Shown: in pieces, positions 17,288-26,179 of the stretch
How the letters are laid out: the number at the start of each line of letters is the position of its first letter
How positions within the stretch are numbered: position 1 is the first letter of the stretch
Assembly (NCBI GenBank): GCA_026399025.1
Contig: JAPLRU010000099.1
Span: forward strand, 75,415 to 139,414
Direction: 5' to 3'
Length of the DNA: 64,000 nucleotides
Source: Methylobacter sp.
GTDB lineage: Bacteria; Pseudomonadota; Gammaproteobacteria; Methylococcales; Methylomonadaceae
Notes under the pieces: model-generated
Seen by the model: the letters and a program-made list of their open reading frames with translations, nothing else
Told to the model about the DNA's origin: nothing
The model's database searches: none
Made by a program: the position numbers and the translations under genes

Positions 17288-19465
17288 ATGGATGTTACCT
17301 CAATAATAGCCCCCCTCAATGATGCCCAGCGTCAGGCCGTTACCGCCCCTTCTCAAGCCATGCTGGTTCTGGCCGGCGCCGGCAGCGGCAAAACCCGAGT
17401 TTTAGTGCACCGCATCGCTTGGCAAATCCAAGCGCAAGGTGTATCGGCACACAGTATTTTGGCGGTCACTTTTACCAATAAAGCAGCCAAAGAAATGCGT
17501 AGCAGAGTGGAGGACTTGCTCAAACTATCCGCGCAATCCATGTGGATAGGCACTTTTCATGGCTTAGCGCATCGGCTGTTAAGACGCCACGCCAAACAGG
17601 CCAAATTGCCGGAAACGTTTCAGGTCATGGATTCCGGCGATCAGTTACGGCTGATCAAGCGCTTGTTGACCACGCTTAATCTGGATGCCGACAAATGGCC
17701 GCCGCGTCAAATTCAGTGGTATATCAACGCGCAAAAAGACGAAGGCGTCAGAGCCCGGCATATGATGGAGACCCACGATCTCTACCAACGGCAAATGCTG
17801 ACTATCTATAAAGCCTATGAAGAGCTGTGTGACCGTTCCGGCTTGGTGGATTTTGCCGAACTGCTGCTGCGGGCACATGAATTGCTGAGAGATAATGACG
17901 ATGTGTTGGAATTTTACCAACAACGTTTCAGTCAGGTTCATGTCGATGAGTTCCAGGATACCAACACCATACAATATGCTTGGTTGCGACTGTTGACCGA
18001 AGGCAAGGACAATATTTTCGTCGTCGGCGACGACGACCAGTCCATTTACGGCTGGCGCGGTGCGAAAATAGAAAATATCTACAGCTTTCAAAAGCATTAT
18101 CCCAATCATCAAGTCATCAAGCTGGAACAAAATTACCGCTCCACCGGTAATATCCTAAAAGCCGCCAATAAGGTTATCAGCGTCAATGACGGCCGTATGG
18201 GCAAAGAGCTGTGGACCGACGCCGGCGACGGTGATTTAATTTCCCTGTACGCCGCATTCAACGAACAGGACGAAGCCCATTTCGTGGTCGAACGCATCAG
18301 GGCTTGGGTCAATGAAGGCGGCATGCGCAACGATATCGCCATTCTGTATAGATCCAATGCCCAATCCCGGCAATTTGAAGAAAGATTGATGACCACCAAC
18401 ACGCCCTACCGCGTTTACGGCGGCTTGCGTTTTTTTGAACGGGCGGAAATTAAAAATGCGCTGGCTTATTTACGGCTAATGTCCAATCGCAATGACGATG
18501 CGTCGTTTGAGCGGGTGATCAACACGCCGACGCGCGGCATAGGCGCAAAAACCGTTGACGATATTCGGACCATAGCGCGAGATCAAGACCTGTCTTTATG
18601 GGCGGCGGCCATCGTGCTGATAAACCAACGCAGCCTGTCGGCAAGAGCGGGCAATGCGTTAATAGGTTTTTTGGAGTTGATCAAACAGTTTGCCGCACAA
18701 ACGGAAGGCCTGGAGCTTTATGAAAAGGTCAAATGGGTCGTCGAAAAAAGCGGCCTGATTGAACTCTATAAAAAAGACAAAACCGACAAAGACGAAGAAA
18801 AAGTGGAAAACCTCGAGGAGCTGGTCAACGCGGCGCGGCTTTTCGACGCGGCCACCATCGGCGATTTGGAAGATGAAGAAAGTTTAAGCGAACTGGATAT
18901 GTTTCTGGCCCATGCGACGCTCGAATCCGGCGAATTGCAAGGCGATGACTTCGACGATTGCGTCCAACTGATGACCCTGCATTCAGCCAAAGGGCTAGAG
19001 TTTAAACTGGTCTTTTTAGTCGGTATGGAAGAAGGTTTATTTCCGTCGCAGCAGTCGGTCGATGATGTCGGGCGGCTGGAAGAAGAACGTAGGCTTTGCT
19101 ATGTCGGCATTACCCGCGCCATGCGCCAATTGTATTTAACCTATGCCGAATCCAGGCGTCTATACGGCCGCGAAACGTATCCCAGACCGTCGCGTTTTCT
19201 GCGCGAAATTCCGGCGGAACATATTCAGGAAGTCAGAATGCGGGCTACCGTAAGCCGCCCTGTCACATCGGTCAAACCCAAAGCGCAGTCTTTGCAAACG
19301 GAAGGAAAATACAAACTGGGCCAGCGCGTCAGCCATGTCAAATTCGGCGAAGGCGTGGTGTTGCAAATGGAAGGCAACGGCGCGCAAGAAAGAGTGCAAA
19401 TCAATTTCAAGCAAGTCGGAATCAAATGGCTGATGCTGGCTTATGCCCAATTGGATGTGTTGTAG
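17288..19465 (+). CDS. uvrD: DNA helicase II UvrD
   Basis: 3'-5' superfamily 1 helicase acting in nucleotide excision and mismatch repair. The product is about 725 residues from ATG 17288 (MDVTSIIAPLNDAQRQAV), matching the usual UvrD N terminus; the frame opens six codons earlier with GTG at 17270. Helicase motifs are complete: Q motif LNDAQRQAV, Walker A AGAGSGKTRVL, motif Ia TFTNKAAKEM, motif II VDEFQDTN, motif III GDDDQSIYGWRGA, motif IV QNYRS, motif V LMTLHSAKGLEFK and motif VI EERRLCYVGITRA. The C-terminal Tudor-like region (KYKLGQRVSHVKFGEGVVLQ) that contacts RNA polymerase is present. Confidence 0.95.
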   Translation: MDVTSIIAPLNDAQRQAVTAPSQAMLVLAGAGSGKTRVLVHRIAWQIQAQGVSAHSILAVTFTNKAAKEMRSRVEDLLKLSAQSMWIGTFHGLAHRLLRRHAKQAKLPETFQVMDSGDQLRLIKRLLTTLNLDADKWPPRQIQWYINAQKDEGVRARHMMETHDLYQRQMLTIYKAYEELCDRSGLVDFAELLLRAHELLRDNDDVLEFYQQRFSQVHVDEFQDTNTIQYAWLRLLTEGKDNIFVVGDDDQSIYGWRGAKIENIYSFQKHYPNHQVIKLEQNYRSTGNILKAANKVISVNDGRMGKELWTDAGDGDLISLYAAFNEQDEAHFVVERIRAWVNEGGMRNDIAILYRSNAQSRQFEERLMTTNTPYRVYGGLRFFERAEIKNALAYLRLMSNRNDDASFERVINTPTRGIGAKTVDDIRTIARDQDLSLWAAAIVLINQRSLSARAGNALIGFLELIKQFAAQTEGLELYEKVKWVVEKSGLIELYKKDKTDKDEEKVENLEELVNAARLFDAATIGDLEDEESLSELDMFLAHATLESGELQGDDFDDCVQLMTLHSAKGLEFKLVFLVGMEEGLFPSQQSVDDVGRLEEERRLCYVGITRAMRQLYLTYAESRRLYGRETYPRPSRFLREIPAEHIQEVRMRATVSRPVTSVKPKAQSLQTEGKYKLGQRVSHVKFGEGVVLQMEGNGAQERVQINFKQVGIKWLMLAYAQLDVL

Positions 19466-19581
19466 TTGGGACTACGCGTTACTTAGAGGAATATGGTTAA
19501 GCGTCGAACAATCCCAAGCAGAGAGAAGCTGCGCACAGCCTCCCCTTGCTTGGCTTTATCTTACACACTTAAAGAAAAAAC

Positions 19582-19720
19582 ATGCAATCCGCTAAACAAA
19601 TTATTGATCATGTATCTGACCAAGCAACATGGAATGACTTTATGCATGAACTATATTGTCAAACAGACATTTGAAAAGGCTAGCTTGACGCTCTAATAGG
19701 GCTTTTTTAATGAGTTCCCG
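19582..19720 (+). pseudogene. Broken small antitoxin-like gene
   Basis: An ATG at 19582 encodes 30 residues (MQSAKQIIDHVSDQATWNDF, then MHELYCQTDI) before TGA at 19672. The pattern, short helix, 'D.ATW.D.M.ELY..Q.I', matches the N-terminal half of a widespread family of about 70-residue antitoxin-type proteins that normally continues with 'EKGL.D...G'. Removing one T after codon 30 restores EK and the following bases can be read as GLADALIG only with a second frameshift, so the gene looks decayed. The family call is from memory of the pattern, not a search. Confidence 0.35.
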
Positions 19721-19846
19721 CACGTTTTCACTCATAGTGTTGAATTCACACCACCATAAACTGCCGCCCACATTCTTTACGGTCATTCTGCTTGCCGTTA
19801 TGGATGTGACCATTTTTTTATGACGACCAGAGCCGCAATGAGGACA
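19687..19846 (-). mobile_element. Remnant of IS1-family transposase (InsA-like zinc ribbon)
   Basis: Reading the minus strand from 19846 gives CPHCGSGRHKK. With one base added in a run of seven A (19813-19819) it continues as NGHIHNGKQNDRKECGRQF, the four-cysteine zinc-ribbon opening of IS1-type InsA proteins. After another frame change come MSENVRELIKKALLERQAS, the next conserved segment. There is no start codon, two frameshifts are needed, and the remainder of the transposase is missing, so this is a dead fragment. Confidence 0.6.
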
Positions 19847-20109
19847 AACTTATCTAGTCACATGGCCCTGCTAAGCTACACAGTTAAGAAGAGACTATCC
19901 GAAATAAACAGAGTTTTCTTTACACGCAAGCATTGCATATATAGCACTACCTCGTCGTGAGGTCGAAACTATTGTGAAAGAGCGTAATCTGAAGGCCACC
20001 CCTGTCAGCCGGCATTTCACCACATAGGACGTCAGACGAAAACCGTTTCGACTTTATCCGCGCAGTTCAAAATGCCTGACTACGAGCCGCTTCCCTACAT
20101 TGAAGCCGG

Positions 20110-20847
20110 CTAAACAGCAATACCTACCTGCAAAGCGTCAAACCAGTCTAAAAACCGTTTGACATCGTCACCTTTAAACATCCGTCCGTGCTGTGGAGCC
20201 AAAATATCAATATCAAGATTTCTGACCCGTTCAATCCAAACTCGCTTTGCCTGATTTGAGGGCATCCAGCGCTGATGCCAGTAGCGCATTTTTTCAACAT
20301 GCGCCGCAAAATTATCAACAAACACGGGAGTGTCGGGTGCTTCAATAGCGGCTCCGACATCGCCGGACATCAAAATCTTAGCTTGTGGATCATAAACATG
20401 AAAATTCCCGGATGAATGTAAATAATGCGCGGGAATAATCTGCAATTCCACTGACTCTAACTTAATTGTCCCGCCATTATCCGGAATAGGAACATATTCT
20501 ATTGATTCACAGCTGTAATGCCGTAAAAACCCCTCCCAGACAGCCGGCGCATGAAGCTTGGCATTGGTTAAAGCCTGATCCCATAAGCCTAATGATGAAA
20601 TAACGTCAGGATCTTGGTGCGAAGCAAACAAATCCGTTATTTGATCTACAGGGGCATGATGCAGCACCGCCGCCATCATCGGAGCGAACAGCTCAGCCCC
20701 GCCTGGATCCAGAAGTAGACAGCGGTTAGCCGTGCGAACTACATATTGGTTAGTGTCGACTATGTTACTGGGCTTACCTTCGTCCCTGCCAAACATAATC
20801 CATTGATGAGATCCTTCATATATTTTGGTCGTTTTCATAAAAAACAA
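20110..20847 (-). CDS. ODP/flavodiiron-type metallo-beta-lactamase-fold protein, probable oxygen or redox sensor
   Basis: Product of 245 residues with the metal-ligand set of the diiron flavodiiron/ODP branch: His77-x-Asp79-x-Asp81 (SHQDPD), His141 (PAHYLHSSGNFH), Asp163 (MSGDVGAA) and His220 (LAPQHGRMF). There is no flavodoxin domain, so it is an isolated diiron core. ODP proteins in chemotaxis operons (Treponema denticola is the studied case) bind iron and oxygen and modulate CheA. Its place at the end of this chemotaxis cluster, just after a receptor-tip-like gene, fits such a sensor. The frame opens with TTG; ATG 20838 is the likely start. A simple hydrolase function is less likely but not excluded. 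Confidence 0.75.
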   Translation of the reverse strand: MFFMKTTKIYEGSHQWIMFGRDEGKPSNIVDTNQYVVRTANRCLLLDPGGAELFAPMMAAVLHHAPVDQITDLFASHQDPDVISSLGLWDQALTNAKLHAPAVWEGFLRHYSCESIEYVPIPDNGGTIKLESVELQIIPAHYLHSSGNFHVYDPQAKILMSGDVGAAIEAPDTPVFVDNFAAHVEKMRYWHQRWMPSNQAKRVWIERVRNLDIDILAPQHGRMFKGDDVKRFLDWFDALQVGIAV

Positions 20848-20870
20848 TGTCTCCGATAATTAGCCGCTAT

Positions 20871-21479
20871 TCAACTATTGCGATAAATGGATAATGCGAT
20901 TCTGCAACGCTGCACATTATCATGAATGGTATGTGCAGCTTTATCTACACTTTCGGCAACTGCCTGCAGACTTTGCAAATACTCACCGGCTTGTGACGCT
21001 TCAATTCTTGAGTTTGCGGCAATAACCCGCGCAGCCCGCGCATGATGCATCACAGCTTCAAGCTGGCCTAGCAGTTGCGAAACATCTCTTTTAAACTGCC
21101 TTTGGCAATCTTGCATTGAAAGCCTTGCATGATCTACAGGCCCTTGCATACTCTTAGCATAAACAGCATCTCCAGCCATTTTCGCTGCCAACTCAAACTT
21201 ATTATAAGCCGTTGTTTTTTGAAACTCGTCGACAGTCAACCGATATAATACTAATGCATATATATTTATGTTAGTAACCAGTTCAATTGTTTCTTTAGCC
21301 AATTCGTTAATAAAGTCAGTAATTGGCTGAAACCCTTTTGCTTTATCCCCTGCTCTAAATGCAATGGCCTTAGCATTCGCCGCCGCTAACGATATTTCCT
21401 TAGCCACCACCATAACCGCACTTAACTCCGAAGTAATAGAAGCAACTGCAATAAATTGCGATTTAGTCTGATTAGTCAT
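20871..21479 (-). CDS. Soluble receptor-tip-like helical protein of the chemotaxis cluster
   Basis: All-helical protein of 202 residues with no membrane segment, PAS or HAMP domain. Residues about 20-65 (AKEISLAAANAKAIAFRAGD, then KAKGFQPI) align with the cytoplasmic hairpin tip of chemoreceptors, whose consensus is 'hNAxxxAARAGExGxGF'. The downstream half is a second long helical stretch (RAARVIAANSRIEASQAGEY) that again looks receptor-like. It lacks the long [17 protein letters not shown]. It sits 23 bases upstream of the ODP-type gene and may link that protein to CheA/CheW arrays; this is inference. Confidence 0.6.
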   Translation of the reverse strand: MTNQTKSQFIAVASITSELSAVMVVAKEISLAAANAKAIAFRAGDKAKGFQPITDFINELAKETIELVTNINIYALVLYRLTVDEFQKTTAYNKFELAAKMAGDAVYAKSMQGPVDHARLSMQDCQRQFKRDVSQLLGQLEAVMHHARAARVIAANSRIEASQAGEYLQSLQAVAESVDKAAHTIHDNVQRCRIALSIYRNS

Positions 21480-21609
21480 ATTTAATTACACTGCGTGAAA
21501 AGTGACATTTTTAGATTCTGTATTCAGTCCAATGTATCTAAAACGTATTGTGCTAAATACAGCCGTAAAAGGCTGGAAGATAATAAATCAAGAACCTTGG
21601 CAGCATTTT

Positions 21610-22731
21610 TTAATTAACCTTGCCGACACTGCTTGGCTTAACCAAGCTTAAAACTTTATTCGAAACGTCTTCTAGCGATACCACATAATCAGTGCAGCCT
21701 AACTTGAAAGCAGCACCCGGCATTCCCCAAACCACACTCGATTGCTCATCCTGAATAACTGTTTTGGCTCCTGCGTCATGCATTTCTTTCATCCCCAATG
21801 CACCATCAGCCCCCATACCTGTTAATAACACGCCAACGGCATTGGCGCCCGCACATTGAGAGACTGAGCGAAACAATACATCAACAGCAGGCTTATGTCG
21901 GTTGACAGGCAGACCATCACTCAAATGAATGATATACCTCCCGCCCTCTCTAACAACAAGCATATGTCTATCACCGGGCGAAAGATAAATATTACCCACT
22001 TCAACAACCTGGCCATGCTTGGGAATACACGCTGACATTGCCGTTACAAGATCAATATGCCGAACAAATGACTCACTAAATGCAGCAGGCAAATGTTGCG
22101 TTATTAAAATAGGTGGAGTATCAGATGGGAACCCTTTAACTACCGTTTTAATTGCTTCCGTTCCACCTGTAGAAGCACCTAAAGCTATTATTTTACTACT
22201 GGTAGGATGGGCGTGTGTTCTTATCGGTTCCGGTTTCAGAATAACGTCGACTGAATGTCTGTCTGGGCTTTCAGGGGTAGCCGTTCCAGAGCTTTTAAGT
22301 TTAATCGCCCTATCATGAACAGCCCCTACTTTAGCTTGTGCAGCAACTATAACCTTGGAAATAATTTCATCGGCGTACTCGTTAAGCGTATTAACAACAT
22401 CAACCTTTGGTTTCGCAATAAAATCAACCGCACCTAAGGCTAAAGCATTTAAAGTAGCCTCCGCACCATGTTCGGTTAACGTAGAAATCATCACGACCGG
22501 CGTAGGTCTTAAACGCATCAAATTACTTAAAAAAGTAATCCCGTCCATGTGGGGCATTTCAATGTCCAAAGTCAACACATCAGGATTCAATTGTTTAATC
22601 ATTTCTCTAGCGATAAGAGGATCTGCTGCTGCACCGACTACCTCAATATCAGGCGACGCACTTAAAACTTCAGTCAGTATTTTCCTGATTAATGCCGAAT
22701 CATCAATAACCAATACTCGTATCTTACCCAT
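21610..22731 (-). CDS. cheB: Chemotaxis protein-glutamate methylesterase/glutaminase CheB
   Basis: Removes methyl groups from chemoreceptors after phosphorylation by CheA. The 373 residues comprise a receiver (phospho-acceptor Asp56 in [14 protein letters not shown]) and a methylesterase domain with catalytic Ser187 (GASTGGTEAI), His213 (ITQHLP) and Asp309 (LTGMGADG). The length is standard. The gene lies directly downstream of a solo receiver that is nearly the same as its own N-terminal domain. Confidence 0.95.
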   Translation of the reverse strand: MGKIRVLVIDDSALIRKILTEVLSASPDIEVVGAAADPLIAREMIKQLNPDVLTLDIEMPHMDGITFLSNLMRLRPTPVVMISTLTEHGAEATLNALALGAVDFIAKPKVDVVNTLNEYADEIISKVIVAAQAKVGAVHDRAIKLKSSGTATPESPDRHSVDVILKPEPIRTHAHPTSSKIIALGASTGGTEAIKTVVKGFPSDTPPILITQHLPAAFSESFVRHIDLVTAMSACIPKHGQVVEVGNIYLSPGDRHMLVVREGGRYIIHLSDGLPVNRHKPAVDVLFRSVSQCAGANAVGVLLTGMGADGALGMKEMHDAGAKTVIQDEQSSVVWGMPGAAFKLGCTDYVVSLEDVSNKVLSLVKPSSVGKVN

Positions 22732-22904
22732 ACACCTACTCTAAAAGAAGTCCATCATCACCGTTAATTAGGTGCATTTTAAATGTTGTTGGTATCATTA
22801 TTATTTTTAGCGATTACAATTTCCGGTACGCCCAATTCCGGTATCCTAAAGTTTTTTATGCCGTACTTAGTCTTTATCCCATAACTTTCTGATTTTAAAT
22901 ATCA

Positions 22905-23324
22905 CTATTTAAGCCTTCTGATATTGGCTTGCGATGCTACTTTTACCTTGGCAATAATATCTTCGGCATAATCATTTAATGTATTTTCCACATCAATTGT
23001 CGGCTTTGCTATAAAATCTACCGCGCCTAACTCCAAGGCGGTTAAAGTAACTTCAGCATTACTTTCTGTAAGCACTGAAATCATTACAACAGGCATTGGC
23101 CTCAATCGCATCAAGTTGCGTAAAAAGGTTATCCCATCCATACGCGGCATTTCAATGTCCAAGGTCAATACATCAGGATTTAACTCCTTAATCATTTCTC
23201 TGGCAATAAGGGGATCTTCCGCTGTACCGACTACCTCAATGTCTGGAGATGAACTTAAAATCTCAGTCAGAACCTTTCTAATTAACAATGAATCATCAAT
23301 GATCAATACGCGTATTTTATTCAT
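22905..23324 (-). CDS. Solo receiver protein derived from CheB
   Basis: A 139-residue stand-alone receiver with Asp56 in [14 protein letters not shown]. It matches the CheB receiver encoded next door almost residue for residue (for example [23 protein letters not shown]) and even continues into the start of the CheB linker ([17 protein letters not shown]), then stops. This is the signature of a tandem cheB duplication that lost its methylesterase domain. The reading frame and receiver residues remain intact, so it may be a functional phosphate sink or CheY-like output, but a decaying copy cannot be excluded. It lies nine bases from cheD. Confidence 0.8.
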   Translation of the reverse strand: MNKIRVLIIDDSLLIRKVLTEILSSSPDIEVVGTAEDPLIAREMIKELNPDVLTLDIEMPRMDGITFLRNLMRLRPMPVVMISVLTESNAEVTLTALELGAVDFIAKPTIDVENTLNDYAEDIIAKVKVASQANIRRLK

Positions 23325-23333
23325 TATATACTC

Positions 23334-23972
23334 TTAAAAAAGCTCAACATCACCCTCAACAGGCGCATTTTTAATATTGTTGAAATACTGCCGCTCTCTT
23401 CTTATAATTGTTTCATTATGAATATGCTCGATTTTTTTCATCCCAACTTTTCCTGTTCGCGGAAAATAAATTATTTTTCTAGGATAAATGTCACCTAAGT
23501 CCTGAGATAACAGAGCCAATCCTTCTGTATCAATATATTCCAAAATAAAATCAATATTTTTAAGACCCACATCAGTTAAGGTTGGAATAATTTTACCGCC
23601 GCCAAACACTTTAACTTCTAAATTTTTCCTTTTACCGCCGTTCATCAAAATGGTATTAATTAAATGCTCCATCGCATAATTTCCGTAGCGAGTTGCGTTG
23701 CCGACCACTGCTTCGTTACCTTGCTTTAATTTATCGGCAGTAGTTTCCGGCAGCATAAAATGATTCATTCCACCCAGACCAGACACTTTGTCTCTAATAC
23801 ATGCAGATATACAAGACCCTAATACGGTTGTAATCAATTCATCATCATGAGTGACATAGTATTCACCGGGTAGAATTTTTGCGGCAATCACACCACGTTC
23901 TTTATCCACATATCTGTTGATGTGCTCAAAACCGTCGATAGAAGGTAGGCCAATATCATTGCTAGCACTCAT
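23334..23972 (-). CDS. cheD: Chemoreceptor glutamine deamidase CheD
   Basis: Deamidates receptor glutamines in the [16 protein letters not shown]. Product of 212 residues with the family's catalytic Cys-His-Thr layout: TTVLGSCISACIRD, GGMNHFMLP, and the KVFGGGKIIP segment. The adjacent cheR starts six bases upstream, forming the [15 protein letters not shown] cheR-cheD-receiver-cheB. Many CheD proteins also interact with receiver proteins, which is relevant to the solo receiver next to it. Confidence 0.93.
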   Translation of the reverse strand: MSASNDIGLPSIDGFEHINRYVDKERGVIAAKILPGEYYVTHDDELITTVLGSCISACIRDKVSGLGGMNHFMLPETTADKLKQGNEAVVGNATRYGNYAMEHLINTILMNGGKRKNLEVKVFGGGKIIPTLTDVGLKNIDFILEYIDTEGLALLSQDLGDIYPRKIIYFPRTGKVGMKKIEHIHNETIIRRERQYFNNIKNAPVEGDVELF

Positions 23973-23978
23973 TTTTAT

Positions 23979-24818
23979 TTATGTATTTTTCCTGTAACTA
24001 GTACATGCAACCAACTCAAACTCATTTGAAAGCTGGTTTAATGATTCTGAATGTCCAATAAATAACCATGATCTACTAGACAACATTTGAGCAAATCTTC
24101 GCGCTAACGATGTCTTGGTGTCACGATCAAAGTAAATTAAAACGTTGCGGCAAAAAATAAAATCAAAATGAGATTTCATCGGCCAATCTTGCATCAAGTT
24201 TAATTGTTTAAACTGAATAACTTGTTGTAAATGAGGCCTTACTTTTACTTGGCCGGATTGCGTTGATTTACCTCGCATAAACCACTGCTTCAGTGTACTT
24301 TCCGGCAAATCACTAACACGATCTTCGCTATAAATACCCTCGGATGCTGTTTGTAATACATTAGTGTCCAAATCAGTGGCTAAAATCTTAATATCCCAGT
24401 CAATGGGTACGTTCTCTAATAAAGTAATCGCCAAAGAATAAGGTTCTTCACCTGTAGAACAACCAGCTGACCATACCCTGATTTGCCGAGAACTTTTATT
24501 TCTAATCAAGACCTCTGGAATAACAACATCCCGAACATAGTCGAAATGATGTATTTCCCTAAAAAAAGCGGTAAGGTTGGTGGTTATGGCATTGATAAAC
24601 TCAGTAAACTCACGCTCAGGATAATCCTTAAGATACTGACAATATTCCTTAAAATTTGCTAATCCAAGCTTCCTTATCCGCTTGGAAAGCCGTGAATAAA
24701 ACATATCAAATCTTTCATCCGGCACCTGAATGCCTGAATGCTCATTGGATAATTTTCTTAAAAAATTAAAATCATCGGCAGTGAATTTAAATTCGCGAAC
24801 TTTCTCAACAATGGCCAT
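23979..24818 (-). CDS. cheR: Chemoreceptor methyltransferase CheR
   Basis: SAM-dependent methyltransferase that methylates glutamates on chemoreceptors. The 279 residues contain an N-terminal all-helical domain (about 10-80) and a Rossmann catalytic domain with IRVWSAGCSTGEEPYSLAIT (motif I), ILATDLDTNVL and DFIFCRNVLIYFD. The length and both domains are normal. It is followed closely by cheD. The Aer-like receptor of this cluster ends in EWEEF, a good docking tail for CheR and CheB. Confidence 0.95.
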   Translation of the reverse strand: MAIVEKVREFKFTADDFNFLRKLSNEHSGIQVPDERFDMFYSRLSKRIRKLGLANFKEYCQYLKDYPEREFTEFINAITTNLTAFFREIHHFDYVRDVVIPEVLIRNKSSRQIRVWSAGCSTGEEPYSLAITLLENVPIDWDIKILATDLDTNVLQTASEGIYSEDRVSDLPESTLKQWFMRGKSTQSGQVKVRPHLQQVIQFKQLNLMQDWPMKSHFDFIFCRNVLIYFDRDTKTSLARRFAQMLSSRSWLFIGHSESLNQLSNEFELVACTSYRKNT

Positions 24819-24846
24819 GTTTAAACTATTTCCCTTTAATTAAACC

Positions 24847-25416
24847 TTACAGCTCGTGGACATCAAGTATGTCCAATAAACCTAGCAACTTGGCAGACTC
24901 AACGAATCGTGGGGATGGGTAAATAATAGTTACTTTTTTATGTAGCTTAACAACGTCTTTTTTTAAAGAAACAAGTAATTGCAATGTGGCAGTATCTATT
25001 GAAGAAACATCAGATGCATTTATCTCAATTTGATCATGCAAGGCCAATAACCTTTTTAATTTCTCGTATAACTTGACGACGTTCTGAATAGTCAATGTAG
25101 CATCTAAATCAATTAACGGTCCCTCTACTTCCTCGGAGGCAGATACATTAACACCTTCTGATACCAGGGCAACATCGGTCGCATCTTCAAATGTAGCTTT
25201 TGTGGATTCAGCTTCTTCAGTTACATCCAAGGTGTCATTTTCTTGAATATTTAGCCTAAAATCATCTGAGTTGTTAGCGCTTATGCTTGTTTGATTGTCA
25301 AAATCAACGCTGTCCATTACTAAATGATCTTCACCGTTTTCATCTTGATCGATATCGCCATCCATCCAGGCCAGAGGATCATATCCAATTAAATCATTTT
25401 CTTTACTTGTTGCCAT
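24847..25416 (-). CDS. STAS-domain protein of the chemotaxis operon
   Basis: Product of 189 residues. The first 95 are acidic and low in structure; the last 95 form a STAS domain (LIDLDATLTIQNVVKLYEKL, INASDVSSIDTATLQLLVSL), the fold of anti-sigma-factor antagonists. The conserved phosphorylatable serine region reads DVSSIDTAT. Its start overlaps the end of the ParA gene by 14 bases, so the two are coupled. Such STAS proteins occur in ParA-containing chemotaxis operons, where their role is uncertain. Confidence 0.75.
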   Translation of the reverse strand: MATSKENDLIGYDPLAWMDGDIDQDENGEDHLVMDSVDFDNQTSISANNSDDFRLNIQENDTLDVTEEAESTKATFEDATDVALVSEGVNVSASEEVEGPLIDLDATLTIQNVVKLYEKLKRLLALHDQIEINASDVSSIDTATLQLLVSLKKDVVKLHKKVTIIYPSPRFVESAKLLGLLDILDVHEL

Positions 25417-26179
25417 TCATCACCTTGCCTTCAAGAAAATCATGAGCAAGGCTACGAAAATCCCTTGCTGAACGACTTTTCGGACTATATTCTAAAATTG
25501 TTTTACCAAAACTGGGACATTCTGCAAGCAATGCCGTTTCTCTAATAACTGTCGATAATACTTGCTCAGGAAAATGCGTGAGTAAGACATTTAACACTTG
25601 CTTCGATATTCTTCTATTTGGCGAATACCGGGACATCACTAATAATGTCTTATATTTTTTCTTCAAAGCTTTTTCAAATCTCTTAATCGTTCCCATCAGA
25701 TGAGACAGCCCTTGCAAGGCAAGAAAGTCGCTGGCCATAGGAATTAAAATTTCGTCAGCGGCAATCAATGCATTTGCAACCAGTAATCCTGAAGATGGTG
25801 GGCAATCAATAAAAACAAAATCCTGATCATCAAGACCTTCATGCAAGGCGTCTTTTAGTAAAACACCACGAGGAGACGCTTTCCGACCAGCCAGATGCTC
25901 AATCTCCTTAAGCTTTCTCCCCGGTGTAATTAATTGTAAATTATCCCTGACCGGAATAAGTTGCTGATGAATCATTCTCTCTTTCAGCATAGCTTCATCA
26001 ATTCCACCGTTACACTGTTCTGTAATACCTAAGGCAACGGCTAAATGACCTTGCGGATCAAGATCGATAGCGGTAACTTTTGCGCCGGACTCTGCAATAG
26101 CATGACATAAGTTTGCCGTAGTCGTCGTCTTGCCAACACCACCTTTCTGGTTGATTATTGCGACAATTCTCACTGTCAT
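25403..26179 (-). CDS. ParA-family ATPase of the chemotaxis operon (ParC/ParP-type array positioning)
   Basis: P-loop ATPase of 258 residues with the deviant Walker A INQKGGVGKTTTTANL, switch I DLDPQGHLA and switch II FIDCPPSSGLL. Chromosomal partition genes would normally sit next to parB; this one is coupled to cheW (four-base overlap) and to the STAS gene. That context matches the chemotaxis-specific ParA proteins (ParC in Vibrio, PpfA in Rhodobacter) that place and segregate chemoreceptor arrays. No ParP-type CheW fusion is seen here. Confidence 0.85.
   Translation of the reverse strand: MTVRIVAIINQKGGVGKTTTTANLCHAIAESGAKVTAIDLDPQGHLAVALGITEQCNGGIDEAMLKERMIHQQLIPVRDNLQLITPGRKLKEIEHLAGRKASPRGVLLKDALHEGLDDQDFVFIDCPPSSGLLVANALIAADEILIPMASDFLALQGLSHLMGTIKRFEKALKKKYKTLLVMSRYSPNRRISKQVLNVLLTHFPEQVLSTVIRETALLAECPSFGKTILEYSPKSRSARDFRSLAHDFLEGKVMNGNK

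Larger units (their letters stand above)
19466..20109. other. Gene graveyard: antitoxin-like and IS1-like remnants
   Basis: No intact gene. It contains a broken antitoxin-like frame (19582-19720) and a frameshifted IS1-type transposase fragment on the minus strand (19687-19846), described separately. Between about 19907 and 20023 a plus-strand frame of roughly 40 codons (containing ALPRREVETIVKERNLKA) looks protein-like but lacks a start and ends at a stop; I do not recognise it. Confidence 0.5.
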
